Shown: positions 24,622 through 32,507 of the stretch, piece after piece | How positions within the stretch are numbered: the first letter of the stretch is position 1 | How the letters are laid out: each line of letters opens with the position of its first letter | Assembly (NCBI GenBank): GCA_022571715.1 | Contig: JACZXH010000041.1 | Coordinates: 1-32,507, forward strand | Source of the DNA: Bacteroidota bacterium | Lineage (GTDB): Bacteria > Bacteroidota > Bacteroidia > Cytophagales > Cyclobacteriaceae | DNA: 32,507 nucleotides | Direction: 5' to 3' | Position numbers and translations under genes: made by a program | Notes under the pieces: generated by a model | Seen by the model: only the letters and a program-made list of their open reading frames with translations | Database searches by the model: none | Told to the model about the DNA's origin: nothing

Positions 24622-25464
24622 ATGAAAAAATTATTACCGATCACACTATTACTGATGGCTCCTGTTTTCCTGTATGGCCAGCAAGATTTATGCTGCACAT
24701 TGTCAGCTCCTGAAGAATTTGCTGTGCTTTCACAAAACATGGATTTTGCGATGCTGCACGAAATCCCCCAACCATATATTCATCACAGTAAACAGGGTGA
24801 TATGATTACGTTTCCCACCAATGACGGTAAAACCGGCAATGCCTTCTTTCTGAAATCCTCGCATAAATCAGACAATTATCTGTTTGTGATACATGAATGG
24901 TGGGGACTGAACGACCATATCAAAAAAGAAGCGGAAAGGCTTTATAATGATCTGGAGAATGTAAATGTAATGGCCATTGACCTGTATGACGGCAATGTGG
25001 CCAGCACCCGGGAAGATGCCATGAAATATATTAGGCAGGTCAATAACGAACGGGCTAATGCCATTATTAGTGGGGCGGTGGATTATGCAGGACACAACTC
25101 AAAAATAGCTACCATCGGCTGGTGCTTTGGCGGGGGATGGTCGCTTCAATCAGCATTAATTGCTGGCAGCCATACGGTCGGTTGTGTGATGTATTATGGT
25201 CGTCCCGAACAAAATATGGAAAAACTGAAAACTCTCAACAGCGATGTGCTTGGCATATTTGCCGTACACGACAGTGGCATAGGGCCCGATGTGGTTGCGA
25301 AATTTCAAAACGATATGATTGGAGCTGGCAAAAGTATAACCGTTCATTCCTTTGACGCCGCACATGCTTTTGCAAATCCAAGTTCACAACGGTACAACAG
25401 CGATGCCGCACAAATTGCTAATCAATTGGCACTGGCATATTTGAAGAAAAAGTTTAACCAGTAG
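24622..25464 (+). CDS. Exported dienelactone hydrolase family protein
   Basis: An alpha/beta hydrolase of 280 residues. A signal peptide covers about 1-19 (KLLPITLLLMAPVFLYG), so it acts in the periplasm or outside, unlike classical cytoplasmic dienelactone hydrolases. The catalytic triad is visible: nucleophile C168 in IGWCFGGGW (the GxCxGG elbow typical of the family), D217 in AVHDSGIGP, and H248 in FDAAHAFANPS. The loop VIHEWWGLNDHIK is the usual oxyanion/substrate region. Two adjacent cysteines at 24-25 and a lead-in of about 40 residues precede the hydrolase fold. It begins 19 bases after the truncated DinB frame and converges with the penicillin-acylase gene. Substrate unknown; no aromatic-degradation genes are near. 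Confidence 0.9.
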   Translation: MKKLLPITLLLMAPVFLYGQQDLCCTLSAPEEFAVLSQNMDFAMLHEIPQPYIHHSKQGDMITFPTNDGKTGNAFFLKSSHKSDNYLFVIHEWWGLNDHIKKEAERLYNDLENVNVMAIDLYDGNVASTREDAMKYIRQVNNERANAIISGAVDYAGHNSKIATIGWCFGGGWSLQSALIAGSHTVGCVMYYGRPEQNMEKLKTLNSDVLGIFAVHDSGIGPDVVAKFQNDMIGAGKSITVHSFDAAHAFANPSSQRYNSDAAQIANQLALAYLKKKFNQ

Positions 25465-25522
25465 TCATCATTTTCGTGTCTGTATTTAAAACTATTTGAA
25501 GGCTGTTTTTGCATTTACCGGA

Positions 25523-27910
25523 TTATTTCCAGGGCTTAAGTATAATCGAAAAATCCTTGTTTTCCATTACTTTTTCCTTCGAATAGTACACCGGAATATA
25601 CTCGTCCCGGGACCATAATTCAAATAGGTCTTTGTAATGGTTACTTCGTGGATCTCCCGACTGGCCAGGTGAATTACAACCAATTGTCTTGTCAAAATCT
25701 CCGGTATCTACTATAATCCGGAACGAAGCACCATGTGTTTGGTTGTTTCCTGAAGCGGTATTATTGATAGTATATCCATTTCCCCCTCTTGGTACGATTC
25801 CGGTATTGAAAATGCCTTTGAGGCTATCCGAAAGTAACGGATCCAGGGCATGTTTAATCGCAATATGCTTGTAATTTTCCTGACCATATTTCCAGAAGGT
25901 TATATCCGGCCCGAATTCAGATGCTAATTTTGTTACAGCTTTTGCAAATGTAACTGAAAGAAACTCGTCTCTTCCCAATCCCGGATCGCTTCCAAACTTC
26001 TGATCGGGATATATGATCCATTCAAGTATTTTTTTCATAGAAAGCCTCGGAAAATAAGCTCGTGTTTTTTCAGAAACTGCAAGAACCATAATCGAATCCT
26101 GGATTTCACGCTCCCAGGCAACATAAATACCTGCTTCAACTGATTCCGGGCTGAGGATGTAATCCCAGTTCAGAAGAAGGTTTTTACAGATTTCGGCCTG
26201 TTCGGAATCTGATGGAATGTCTTTCAACAGGGGAACAAGCTGTTTTGCAGGGCGTGAGAAATAATCGGTTTGCAGCTTTTTCATTTCGTCCATACTGAAT
26301 TTTGATCCGGAGTTTAGAATTTCATTCAGGCGGTCGCCCCTGAATGAGTCGGTCCACGAAAATCCGATTGCGTCCATATATTTGTACCCTTTCGGCACCA
26401 CATACTGATTCGCAGTGGCAAAAAATCCATTTTCAGGATTAATAAGATGCGGTTTTTCAATGATGGGTAAATACCCGTCCCATTCATACCGGCCATCGCC
26501 CGGTACAGGCACCAGGCCACTCCAGTTTCTTCGAACAGGTGCAATTCCAACTGCCTGCCAGCCAATGGTACCCGTTGTATCGGCCCAAATCATGTTCTCT
26601 CCGGGTATGTGGCTATAACTGCAAGCTTCCTTGAACTCTTCCCAGCTTTTGGCCTGGTCCATTCGCAGGCTGGCAAGATACGGCGATCCGCCTGTTTCGA
26701 GCCACCCACACCGGACTGCCCAGGCTTTATACAAGACCGTATCAATGAACGTGATCGGTCCATGCCTAGTATATCTTAGTTCAGCAATTTCATCCTCGCG
26801 GCCTTTTACAGGAATCGTATCCGTAATAATCTTCATATTTTCCCATACACCCTTGTACTTATACTGATTTAGCTTGAGTGGATTAAGGTCATATACGTAC
26901 AGATCTTCCGCATCCGTCCGGAATACAGTAAGTCCCCACGCCCCAAATCCATTGTGGCCGATGGAAACCCCGGGTATTTCAGGCTCCCCTCCCCCAATTA
27001 CATCCCACCCGGGCGCCGATAAATGTACCCAGTACCGCAATGAAGGGATTGCTTGCGCACGGTGCGGGTCATTTGCCATCACAGGAAAACCGCTTTGAGT
27101 ACGCTCACCACTTAGAATCCAGTTGTTGCTCCCGACAGAGTTCAGCTCTTCGTATCTAAAAATTCCCGTTAAATCGGAATGCCGTTTATCCAGGTTACCC
27201 GGGTAAAACCTTACTTTCTGTCTGTAGGCATTGTATATTCCAAGAATATTTTTTTCAAGCATTTCAGATGTAATAGTAGAATCGAGAGCAATATCCGGAT
27301 TGGACGGCGTAAAAACGGCAAGGCTTTTTACTTCATCTACGCCTAAGGCAGCTACCGCTCTTCCGTAATTCAACTCCTGGTTTATGTTACCAAGCAAACC
27401 CTGATGCCTTGAAATTACCACTTCCGGTGTCCAATATTCCGGTTTAATTCCCAACAGGTTAAACTCCGGAGGCAGTAGTTCAGGATGATTTATGGTTTCC
27501 GTAATATACGCATTGACACCCTTCACAAAAGACGTAATGATTAATTCACCCCTTGGGTGATAATGGTTCATCTCTTCTTTTATATCCCCCCTGAACATAA
27601 AAAGCCGGGTGCCAATATCTCTGTCAAGATGTTCTCCGCCTAGTATTTCGGCTACCGTACCGGTAGCCTGCCTTCTCCAGATTTCGAGTTGAAACAGCCG
27701 GTCGCGTGCGGCATTGTAACCCTGACCAATAAACAGGTCTTCCTCTGATCCGGCATAAATATGAGGAATGCCCCATTTGTCCACCACAATCTCCACCACT
27801 CCCTTTAGCCCTTTTATCCGTTGCGCATGCTCCTGAACCGGAGGTGTATCGCAGGATTTGATAAAAGCTAAAACAAAAAAGATTGTAATCAAAACAGCTG
27901 TATTCTTCAT
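25523..27910 (-). CDS. Penicillin acylase family protein (Ntn hydrolase, possible lipoprotein)
   Basis: A 795-residue precursor of the penicillin/aculeacin/homoserine-lactone acylase family. These are exported as one chain and self-cleave between a small alpha and a large beta subunit, the latter starting with the catalytic serine. Here the cleavage point is SVG-SNNWILSGERTQSG, with nucleophile S261 (beta subunit about 535 residues). MANDPHR and later conserved blocks (GHNGFGAWGLTVFRTDAEDL; ENMIWADTTGTIGW; GFFATANQ) support the assignment. The N-terminus KNTAVLITIFFVLAFIKSC has a hydrophobic run ending at C20, so it could be a lipoprotein, though K at -2 is not ideal. Substrates in this family include beta-lactam side chains, acyl-homoserine lactones and N-acyl amino acids, and sequence alone does not decide. 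Convergent with the dienelactone hydrolase gene; no partner gene. Confidence 0.93.
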   Translation of the reverse strand: MKNTAVLITIFFVLAFIKSCDTPPVQEHAQRIKGLKGVVEIVVDKWGIPHIYAGSEEDLFIGQGYNAARDRLFQLEIWRRQATGTVAEILGGEHLDRDIGTRLFMFRGDIKEEMNHYHPRGELIITSFVKGVNAYITETINHPELLPPEFNLLGIKPEYWTPEVVISRHQGLLGNINQELNYGRAVAALGVDEVKSLAVFTPSNPDIALDSTITSEMLEKNILGIYNAYRQKVRFYPGNLDKRHSDLTGIFRYEELNSVGSNNWILSGERTQSGFPVMANDPHRAQAIPSLRYWVHLSAPGWDVIGGGEPEIPGVSIGHNGFGAWGLTVFRTDAEDLYVYDLNPLKLNQYKYKGVWENMKIITDTIPVKGREDEIAELRYTRHGPITFIDTVLYKAWAVRCGWLETGGSPYLASLRMDQAKSWEEFKEACSYSHIPGENMIWADTTGTIGWQAVGIAPVRRNWSGLVPVPGDGRYEWDGYLPIIEKPHLINPENGFFATANQYVVPKGYKYMDAIGFSWTDSFRGDRLNEILNSGSKFSMDEMKKLQTDYFSRPAKQLVPLLKDIPSDSEQAEICKNLLLNWDYILSPESVEAGIYVAWEREIQDSIMVLAVSEKTRAYFPRLSMKKILEWIIYPDQKFGSDPGLGRDEFLSVTFAKAVTKLASEFGPDITFWKYGQENYKHIAIKHALDPLLSDSLKGIFNTGIVPRGGNGYTINNTASGNNQTHGASFRIIVDTGDFDKTIGCNSPGQSGDPRSNHYKDLFELWSRDEYIPVYYSKEKVMENKDFSIILKPWK

Positions 27911-27984
27911 ATTTGTTACGGATTATTCCGCCAATTTAAATTTTTACCAACCCGAATCAAAAAATCTGCGAACTACGTACCTTT

Positions 27985-30813
27985 ATGGCTATGTCAGAAT
28001 CTGAAAAAAAACTTTTTCTGCTCGATGCATATGCACTGATCTACCGCGCGCATTTTGCGTTCAGCAAAAATCCGAGGATCACTTCCAAAGGCAAAAATAC
28101 TGGAGTTATGTTCGGATTTACAAATTCACTGCTGGAGGTGCTGCAAAAGCAACAGCCCACACACATCGGAGTAGCTTTCGATTTACCGGGGCCCACTTTC
28201 CGGCACGAGGTTTATAAAGAATATAAAGCGAACCGGCAGGAAACTCCCGAAGATATAAAGGAAGGAGTACCGGTAGTTAAAGAAATTATTAAAGCATTTA
28301 ATATCCCGATTCTTGAACTTCCTACCTACGAGGCCGACGACATTATTGGTACAATAGCCAAAAAAGCTGAAAAAGAAGGATTTACGGTGTATATGATGAC
28401 TCCCGACAAGGATTTCGGACAATTGGTGGATGATAAGATCCTGCTCTACAAACCTGCTTTCATGGGTAATGCGGTTGATATTATGGGTGTGGAAGAAATA
28501 AAAGAAAAATGGGGCATAGACCGCGTGGACCAGGTGCGTGATATGCTGGGCATGCAGGGCGATGCATCGGACAACATTCCAGGCATTCCCGGAGTAGGCC
28601 CGAAAACTGCACAACAGTATATCAAAGCCTATGGTTCGGTAGAAAGCCTGGTAGAACATGCCCATGAACTGAAAGGTAAACAAAGGGAAAATGTTGAAAA
28701 ATATGGAGAGCAGGGCATCATGTCGAAACAGCTTGCTACAATTGTCACGGATGCACCAATTGATTTTAACCCGGAAGATTTAAAATATGAAAGCCCTGAC
28801 GAATCAAAATTAAGGGCGCTTTTCGAGGAACTGGAGTTCAGGACACTGATAAAACGGGTATTAGGGGGTGATAAATCTCCTTCCAAGCCGGACCGGATCA
28901 ATATATTGCCTGGGGAGTCACAGCTTGATTTATTCAGCCAGTCACGGCTGGACACAAAATCGGTTCGAAAAGACAAAGCTTCTGAGCAGGAAGAAAAAGA
29001 AGAAACCGATTCCAAACCTGTACCCGCAAAGAAAACAGATTATTTTTCTATGGGGCATATCCAGCATGTGTTGAAGTCAGTGGAAGAAATCGAAAACATG
29101 GTTCCGTATTTGATGATGCAGGATACCGTCAGCCTTGCATTGGAAAAATCCGGTAATTCGGTTGATGCTGGCTGGAGTGGTCTTGCCCTCAGTTATATGC
29201 CTGAGGAATCATATTTCATACCCCTGGAGGGTGATATATCGCACACAGGAAAGCTTCTTGAACCATTAATTCCATTTTTTGAAAATGAGAAAATAACTAA
29301 AACCGGACATGACCTGAAAGCAGATATGCTTATATTCCGAAAATACCAGATACCTATTAACAAGCCATATTACGATGTCATGTTGGCTCATTACCTCATT
29401 GACCCTGAGTCGCGGCATTCCCTGGATGTGCTATCAGAAAATTATCTTGCCCATACGCTTCTTGACAAAGATAATATAGCTTCTGTCAATCCGGAATACC
29501 AGAGAGCGGCATTACACGGCGAAAAGACAGAAGTACTGCTTCAGTTAAAAGATGTATTTGATCGGATGGCAAAAAAACTTCATGTCGATAACCTTCTTGC
29601 AGAGGTTGAATTACCCCTGCTTTCGGTATTGGCCAGCATGGAATTCGAGGGAATCCGTGTTGATAAACACGTACTTGCTCAACAATCAAAAGAACTTGAA
29701 AAAGTAATTCAGGAAGTTCAGGTAGAGATCTATGAAGATGCAGGAGAAGAATTTAACATCAACTCACCCAAACAGCTTGGGGTAATTCTTTTTGAAAAAC
29801 TCATGCTGATGGACAAACCGAAAAAAACTAAATCAGGGCAATATGCCACCGGCGAAGAAATTCTCACCAAACTGGCAGACCAGCATGTTATTGTTAGTAA
29901 AATTCTTGACTTCAGGGAGTTTCAGAAACTTAAATCCACTTATGTAGATGCCTTACCTACGCTGATCAGCCCACTAGATAACCGTATTCATACCACTTTC
30001 AGCCAGGCTGTAGCGGCAACCGGCAGGTTGAGCTCCGTCAATCCGAACTTGCAGAACATACCTATAAGAACCGAAAAAGGCAGGGAAATACGTAAAGCAT
30101 TCGTGCCACGTAATAAAGATTATCTCCTCGTTTCAGCAGATTACAGTCAAATTGAACTCCGGATCATAGCTTCCTTTTCGGGCGATAAGGATATGATCCG
30201 TGCCTTTAAAGAAGGCAGGGATATACACACCACTACCGCCAGCAAAGTGTTTAAAGTTCTACCCGATCAGGTGGACACTGATATGAGGAGAAAAGCCAAA
30301 TCTGTCAATTTCGGTATTATTTACGGGATATCGGCTTTTGGGCTTGCACAAAACCTGAATATCCCGAGAAGTGAGGCTGCAGCTATTATAGAAACCTATT
30401 TTCAGGAGTTTCCGTTGGTGAAAAAATATATGGACCGCGTGATTAACGAAGCTAAAGACAAAGAATACGTGACTACAATTCTTGGCAGGAAAAGGTATTT
30501 AAGAGATATCAATTCAAGAAATGCCACCATGCGCGGGTTTGCTGAAAGAAATGCAATCAATGCACCGATACAAGGTAGCGCTGCCGATATGATCAAAATG
30601 GCCATGATTAAAATTCATAACTGGATGCAGGCAGAAAAGCTGAAATCCAGGATGATTCTGCAGGTTCACGACGAATTGTTGTTCGACGCATATAAACCTG
30701 AAATTGATCTTTTGAAAGAAAAAGTGATTTATTTTATGAAAAATGCCATAATTCTCGACGTCCCGATTGAAGTTGGTATTGGTGAAGGTGATACCTGGCT
30801 GGACGCCCATTGA
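27985..30813 (+). CDS. polA: DNA polymerase I, apparently without a working 3'-5' exonuclease site
   Basis: Replication and repair polymerase that fills gaps and removes Okazaki primers. The 942 residues divide into a 5' nuclease domain (about 1-290: LLDAYALIYRAHF, YEADDIIGTIAKKA, TPDKDFGQLV, DNIPGIPGVGPKTAQ), a linker with an acidic low-complexity part (SEQEEKEETDS), a 3'-5' exonuclease-type domain (about 355-545) and the polymerase (about 560-942). Polymerase motifs are intact: ADYSQIELR with D719, KSVNFGIIYG, and QVHDELLF with D896. In the exonuclease domain, my ungapped alignment to E. coli Pol I puts L386, K388, L510 and K514 where D355, E357, Y497 and D501 belong; only D447 (for D424) is kept. 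A second ATG at 27991 could be the true start. Monocistronic, divergent from the acylase gene. Confidence 0.96.
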   Translation: MAMSESEKKLFLLDAYALIYRAHFAFSKNPRITSKGKNTGVMFGFTNSLLEVLQKQQPTHIGVAFDLPGPTFRHEVYKEYKANRQETPEDIKEGVPVVKEIIKAFNIPILELPTYEADDIIGTIAKKAEKEGFTVYMMTPDKDFGQLVDDKILLYKPAFMGNAVDIMGVEEIKEKWGIDRVDQVRDMLGMQGDASDNIPGIPGVGPKTAQQYIKAYGSVESLVEHAHELKGKQRENVEKYGEQGIMSKQLATIVTDAPIDFNPEDLKYESPDESKLRALFEELEFRTLIKRVLGGDKSPSKPDRINILPGESQLDLFSQSRLDTKSVRKDKASEQEEKEETDSKPVPAKKTDYFSMGHIQHVLKSVEEIENMVPYLMMQDTVSLALEKSGNSVDAGWSGLALSYMPEESYFIPLEGDISHTGKLLEPLIPFFENEKITKTGHDLKADMLIFRKYQIPINKPYYDVMLAHYLIDPESRHSLDVLSENYLAHTLLDKDNIASVNPEYQRAALHGEKTEVLLQLKDVFDRMAKKLHVDNLLAEVELPLLSVLASMEFEGIRVDKHVLAQQSKELEKVIQEVQVEIYEDAGEEFNINSPKQLGVILFEKLMLMDKPKKTKSGQYATGEEILTKLADQHVIVSKILDFREFQKLKSTYVDALPTLISPLDNRIHTTFSQAVAATGRLSSVNPNLQNIPIRTEKGREIRKAFVPRNKDYLLVSADYSQIELRIIASFSGDKDMIRAFKEGRDIHTTTASKVFKVLPDQVDTDMRRKAKSVNFGIIYGISAFGLAQNLNIPRSEAAAIIETYFQEFPLVKKYMDRVINEAKDKEYVTTILGRKRYLRDINSRNATMRGFAERNAINAPIQGSAADMIKMAMIKIHNWMQAEKLKSRMILQVHDELLFDAYKPEIDLLKEKVIYFMKNAIILDVPIEVGIGEGDTWLDAH

Positions 30814-30902
30814 AATCGCTTACTTTGTTCAATTCTCTGTATTAACAGAGCACTTCGAATGCATAAATCGTTATTTTCGTAATTTAAAAGTCATCAAAGA
30901 CA

Positions 30903-32507
30903 ATGAAGAGATTTTCTGCTGGACTGGGTATGTTGATTTTACTGTTCAGTATTTATAATTCATTTGATCCTGTAACCACATTCCGGACTGGTAATTCCTC
31001 CGGTAATCCAGGGATTGAAAACGATTTTGCAGCTAAAGGCAGAAATAAATCAGACAGTCCTCAGGAATACGCCAGGTATTTTCAGGAGATTACTATCATG
31101 GCTGGAAAAACGCAGTCCGGATATATGCTGGGTTATCGTCTTGAAGAGCTCAGAAAATCTAAGTCCCGCATTGCTGCTTTACGTACTGATCGTTTCAAAT
31201 CTATCGAATGGACCGAACGTGGTCCGGGCAATGTGCCTGGTCGCACCCGGGGTTTAATTATCCATCCGGATGATCCAACAGGCAGGACATGGATTGCCGG
31301 ATCAGCAGGTGGTGGCATTTGGAAAACGATTGACGGAGGACTTTCGTGGTCAAACAAAACTCCCGGCCTTCCTAATCTTTCAACAGCAACACTGGCGCTT
31401 TCACCCGCCAATCCTGCTATCATTTATGCGGGAACGGGTGAAGGTTTTTTCAATTCAGGAAGCATTCGGGGAGATGGGATTTTTAAGTCAACCGATGGAG
31501 GTGAAACCTGGAATCAGCTTACCTCTACCGCTGGGAATTTAGATTTCCAAAATATAAATCGGATTATCGTAAATCCGGATAACCCCGATGTGTTGCTGGT
31601 ATGCTCAAATGGATTTCCTCCGTTTACTTCAGGTATCTTAAAATCTACCGACGGGGGCGGCACATGGGAAAATGTATTCCGGGCAAGCAGCAGAGTACAA
31701 CAGATCGTTGCGGACCCAACCGATTTCAACATCATGTTTGCAACACTTAACGGGCAGGGAATTATTAAATCAACGGATTTGGGCGAATCCTGGAGTGGCA
31801 CTGGTATTGGTCTTGTCGCTTCCGGAAGGATTGAGCTGGCAATATCATCGTCAAATCCTCAAAGAATGTACGCTGTCGCAGAGGGTAACCTTTCAAATGT
31901 TAAATCCGACCTTTTTATTTCTGACGACGGTGGAGAAAACTGGAATGTAATGGGTCAAATAGATGGTAGCCCCAATCCTGCATGGCTTGGGGATCAGGGT
32001 TGGTACGACAACGCCATTACTGTCCATCCATTCGATGAGGATATTGTGTATGTCGGAGGTATCGATCTATTTAAGGCAGAAACGAAACTTGGAACACGCA
32101 CTAAGTCTGCAAGGGTGATCGGAGTTAATGAAGTGGATACTCAATCATTTATGGACTGGATCAATGCCGGTCTGTCATTCCTACGGGGAGGGCTCGCAAC
32201 GGGCGTGGAATGGTACGAAGACAATGATGGTTTTCCAAAAGATTTTGAGAACTCGGATTTTAGGCCAGTCGAAATCCGGTTCGGCCCCGGCAAAAAACAA
32301 ATGGGACATCGGTTCATCGTACCCTTCAATTCAGGTACAAACGGTGACGGAGGTTCAGGAGTAGTACCTGAAGACCATTTGTACCAGGATTACGTCGAAG
32401 TACCTTTTGAAGTATGGGATACAGACCAAAAGCGGCAACTTATGGTTTCATTCAGAGACCAGGAACGTGATGGCAAGTGGAATCTTATCCATCGCGACCC
32501 CAATGAT
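30903..32507 (+). CDS. Exported Asp-box (BNR) repeat beta-propeller protein, 3' end outside window
   Basis: An open frame of 535 codons running to the window edge. Residues 1-20 are a signal peptide (KRFSAGLGMLILLFSIYNS). A charged helical lead (about 51-95) follows, then a propeller region from about 100 with five Asp-box motifs of the SxDxGxTW type: TIDGGLSW (142), STDGGETW (196), STDGGGTW (248), STDLGESW (290) and SDDGGENW (340), each on a beta turn between strands of a blade. From about 400 a different segment begins (RVIGVNEVDTQSFMDW; HRFIVPFNSG). Known: such sortilin/sialidase-like propellers are common in large secreted Bacteroidota proteins, often ending in a sorting domain, which would lie beyond the window. 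A sialidase function cannot be claimed because the catalytic residues are not evident. The start is 90 bases after polA. Confidence 0.85.
   Translation, partial: MKRFSAGLGMLILLFSIYNSFDPVTTFRTGNSSGNPGIENDFAAKGRNKSDSPQEYARYFQEITIMAGKTQSGYMLGYRLEELRKSKSRIAALRTDRFKSIEWTERGPGNVPGRTRGLIIHPDDPTGRTWIAGSAGGGIWKTIDGGLSWSNKTPGLPNLSTATLALSPANPAIIYAGTGEGFFNSGSIRGDGIFKSTDGGETWNQLTSTAGNLDFQNINRIIVNPDNPDVLLVCSNGFPPFTSGILKSTDGGGTWENVFRASSRVQQIVADPTDFNIMFATLNGQGIIKSTDLGESWSGTGIGLVASGRIELAISSSNPQRMYAVAEGNLSNVKSDLFISDDGGENWNVMGQIDGSPNPAWLGDQGWYDNAITVHPFDEDIVYVGGIDLFKAETKLGTRTKSARVIGVNEVDTQSFMDWINAGLSFLRGGLATGVEWYEDNDGFPKDFENSDFRPVEIRFGPGKKQMGHRFIVPFNSGTNGDGGSGVVPEDHLYQDYVEVPFEVWDTDQKRQLMVSFRDQERDGKWNLIHRDPND

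Overview
The window is a stretch of a Bacteroidota chromosome, most likely from the class Cytophagia (order Cytophagales). This rests on gene content, not on a database match. The indicators are a MurF–alanine racemase fusion, the DUF4271–hemD pair, the LytS/LytTR two-component pair, a BamA-like outer-membrane protein, many signal-peptide proteins, promoter boxes of the Bacteroidota type (TAnnTTTG) and almost no Shine-Dalgarno sequences. I see no rRNA or tRNA gene, insertion sequence, phage gene or CRISPR array. The region reads as ordinary chromosome with a few lineage-specific and decaying genes.

Layout. 1-3139 (+): the tail of odhA, then odhB (two lipoyl domains) and lpd, which together form the 2-oxoglutarate dehydrogenase complex. 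3367-7052 (-): a tight csaA-like / GNAT / murF-alr operon. 7189-7560 (+): a small acidic secreted protein of unknown role, followed by a 425-base gap holding a REP-like GC hairpin. 7986-12911 (+): uvrA, a three-helix membrane protein, and a LytS-type histidine kinase overlapping its LytTR regulator. 13191-14192 (-): a secreted YD-repeat protein with an unusually strong ribosome binding site. 14506-15595: two divergent TerB-like proteins arranged tail to tail. 15638-17542 (-): a cyclase-family hydrolase and hemW. 17609-21389 (+): a BamA/TamA-like outer-membrane protein, a DUF4271 membrane protein and hemD. 21474-22566: a MazG-like pyrophosphohydrolase (-) and a third TerB-like protein (+). 22570-27910: four hydrolase or hydrolase-like genes: a secreted amidase (-), a truncated DinB protein (+), a secreted dienelactone hydrolase (+) and a penicillin-acylase family protein (-). 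27985-30813 (+): DNA polymerase I whose proofreading site looks dead. 30903-end (+): a large exported Asp-box (BNR) repeat protein that runs off the window.

Functional themes are TCA-cycle oxidation (odhAB, lpd), cell-wall D-alanine chemistry (murF-alr), heme synthesis and handling (hemD, hemW), nucleotide-excision repair with Pol I gap filling (uvrA, polA), envelope biogenesis and sensing (BamA-like protein, LytS/LytTR) and periplasmic amide/ester hydrolysis. No new multi-gene system is clearly present. The observations most worth following are the degenerate 3'-5' exonuclease site in Pol I, the three separate TerB-like genes within 8 kb, the strong Shine-Dalgarno of the YD-repeat gene, the TTG starts and short leaders around hemW and the BamA-like gene, and the half-length DinB gene.
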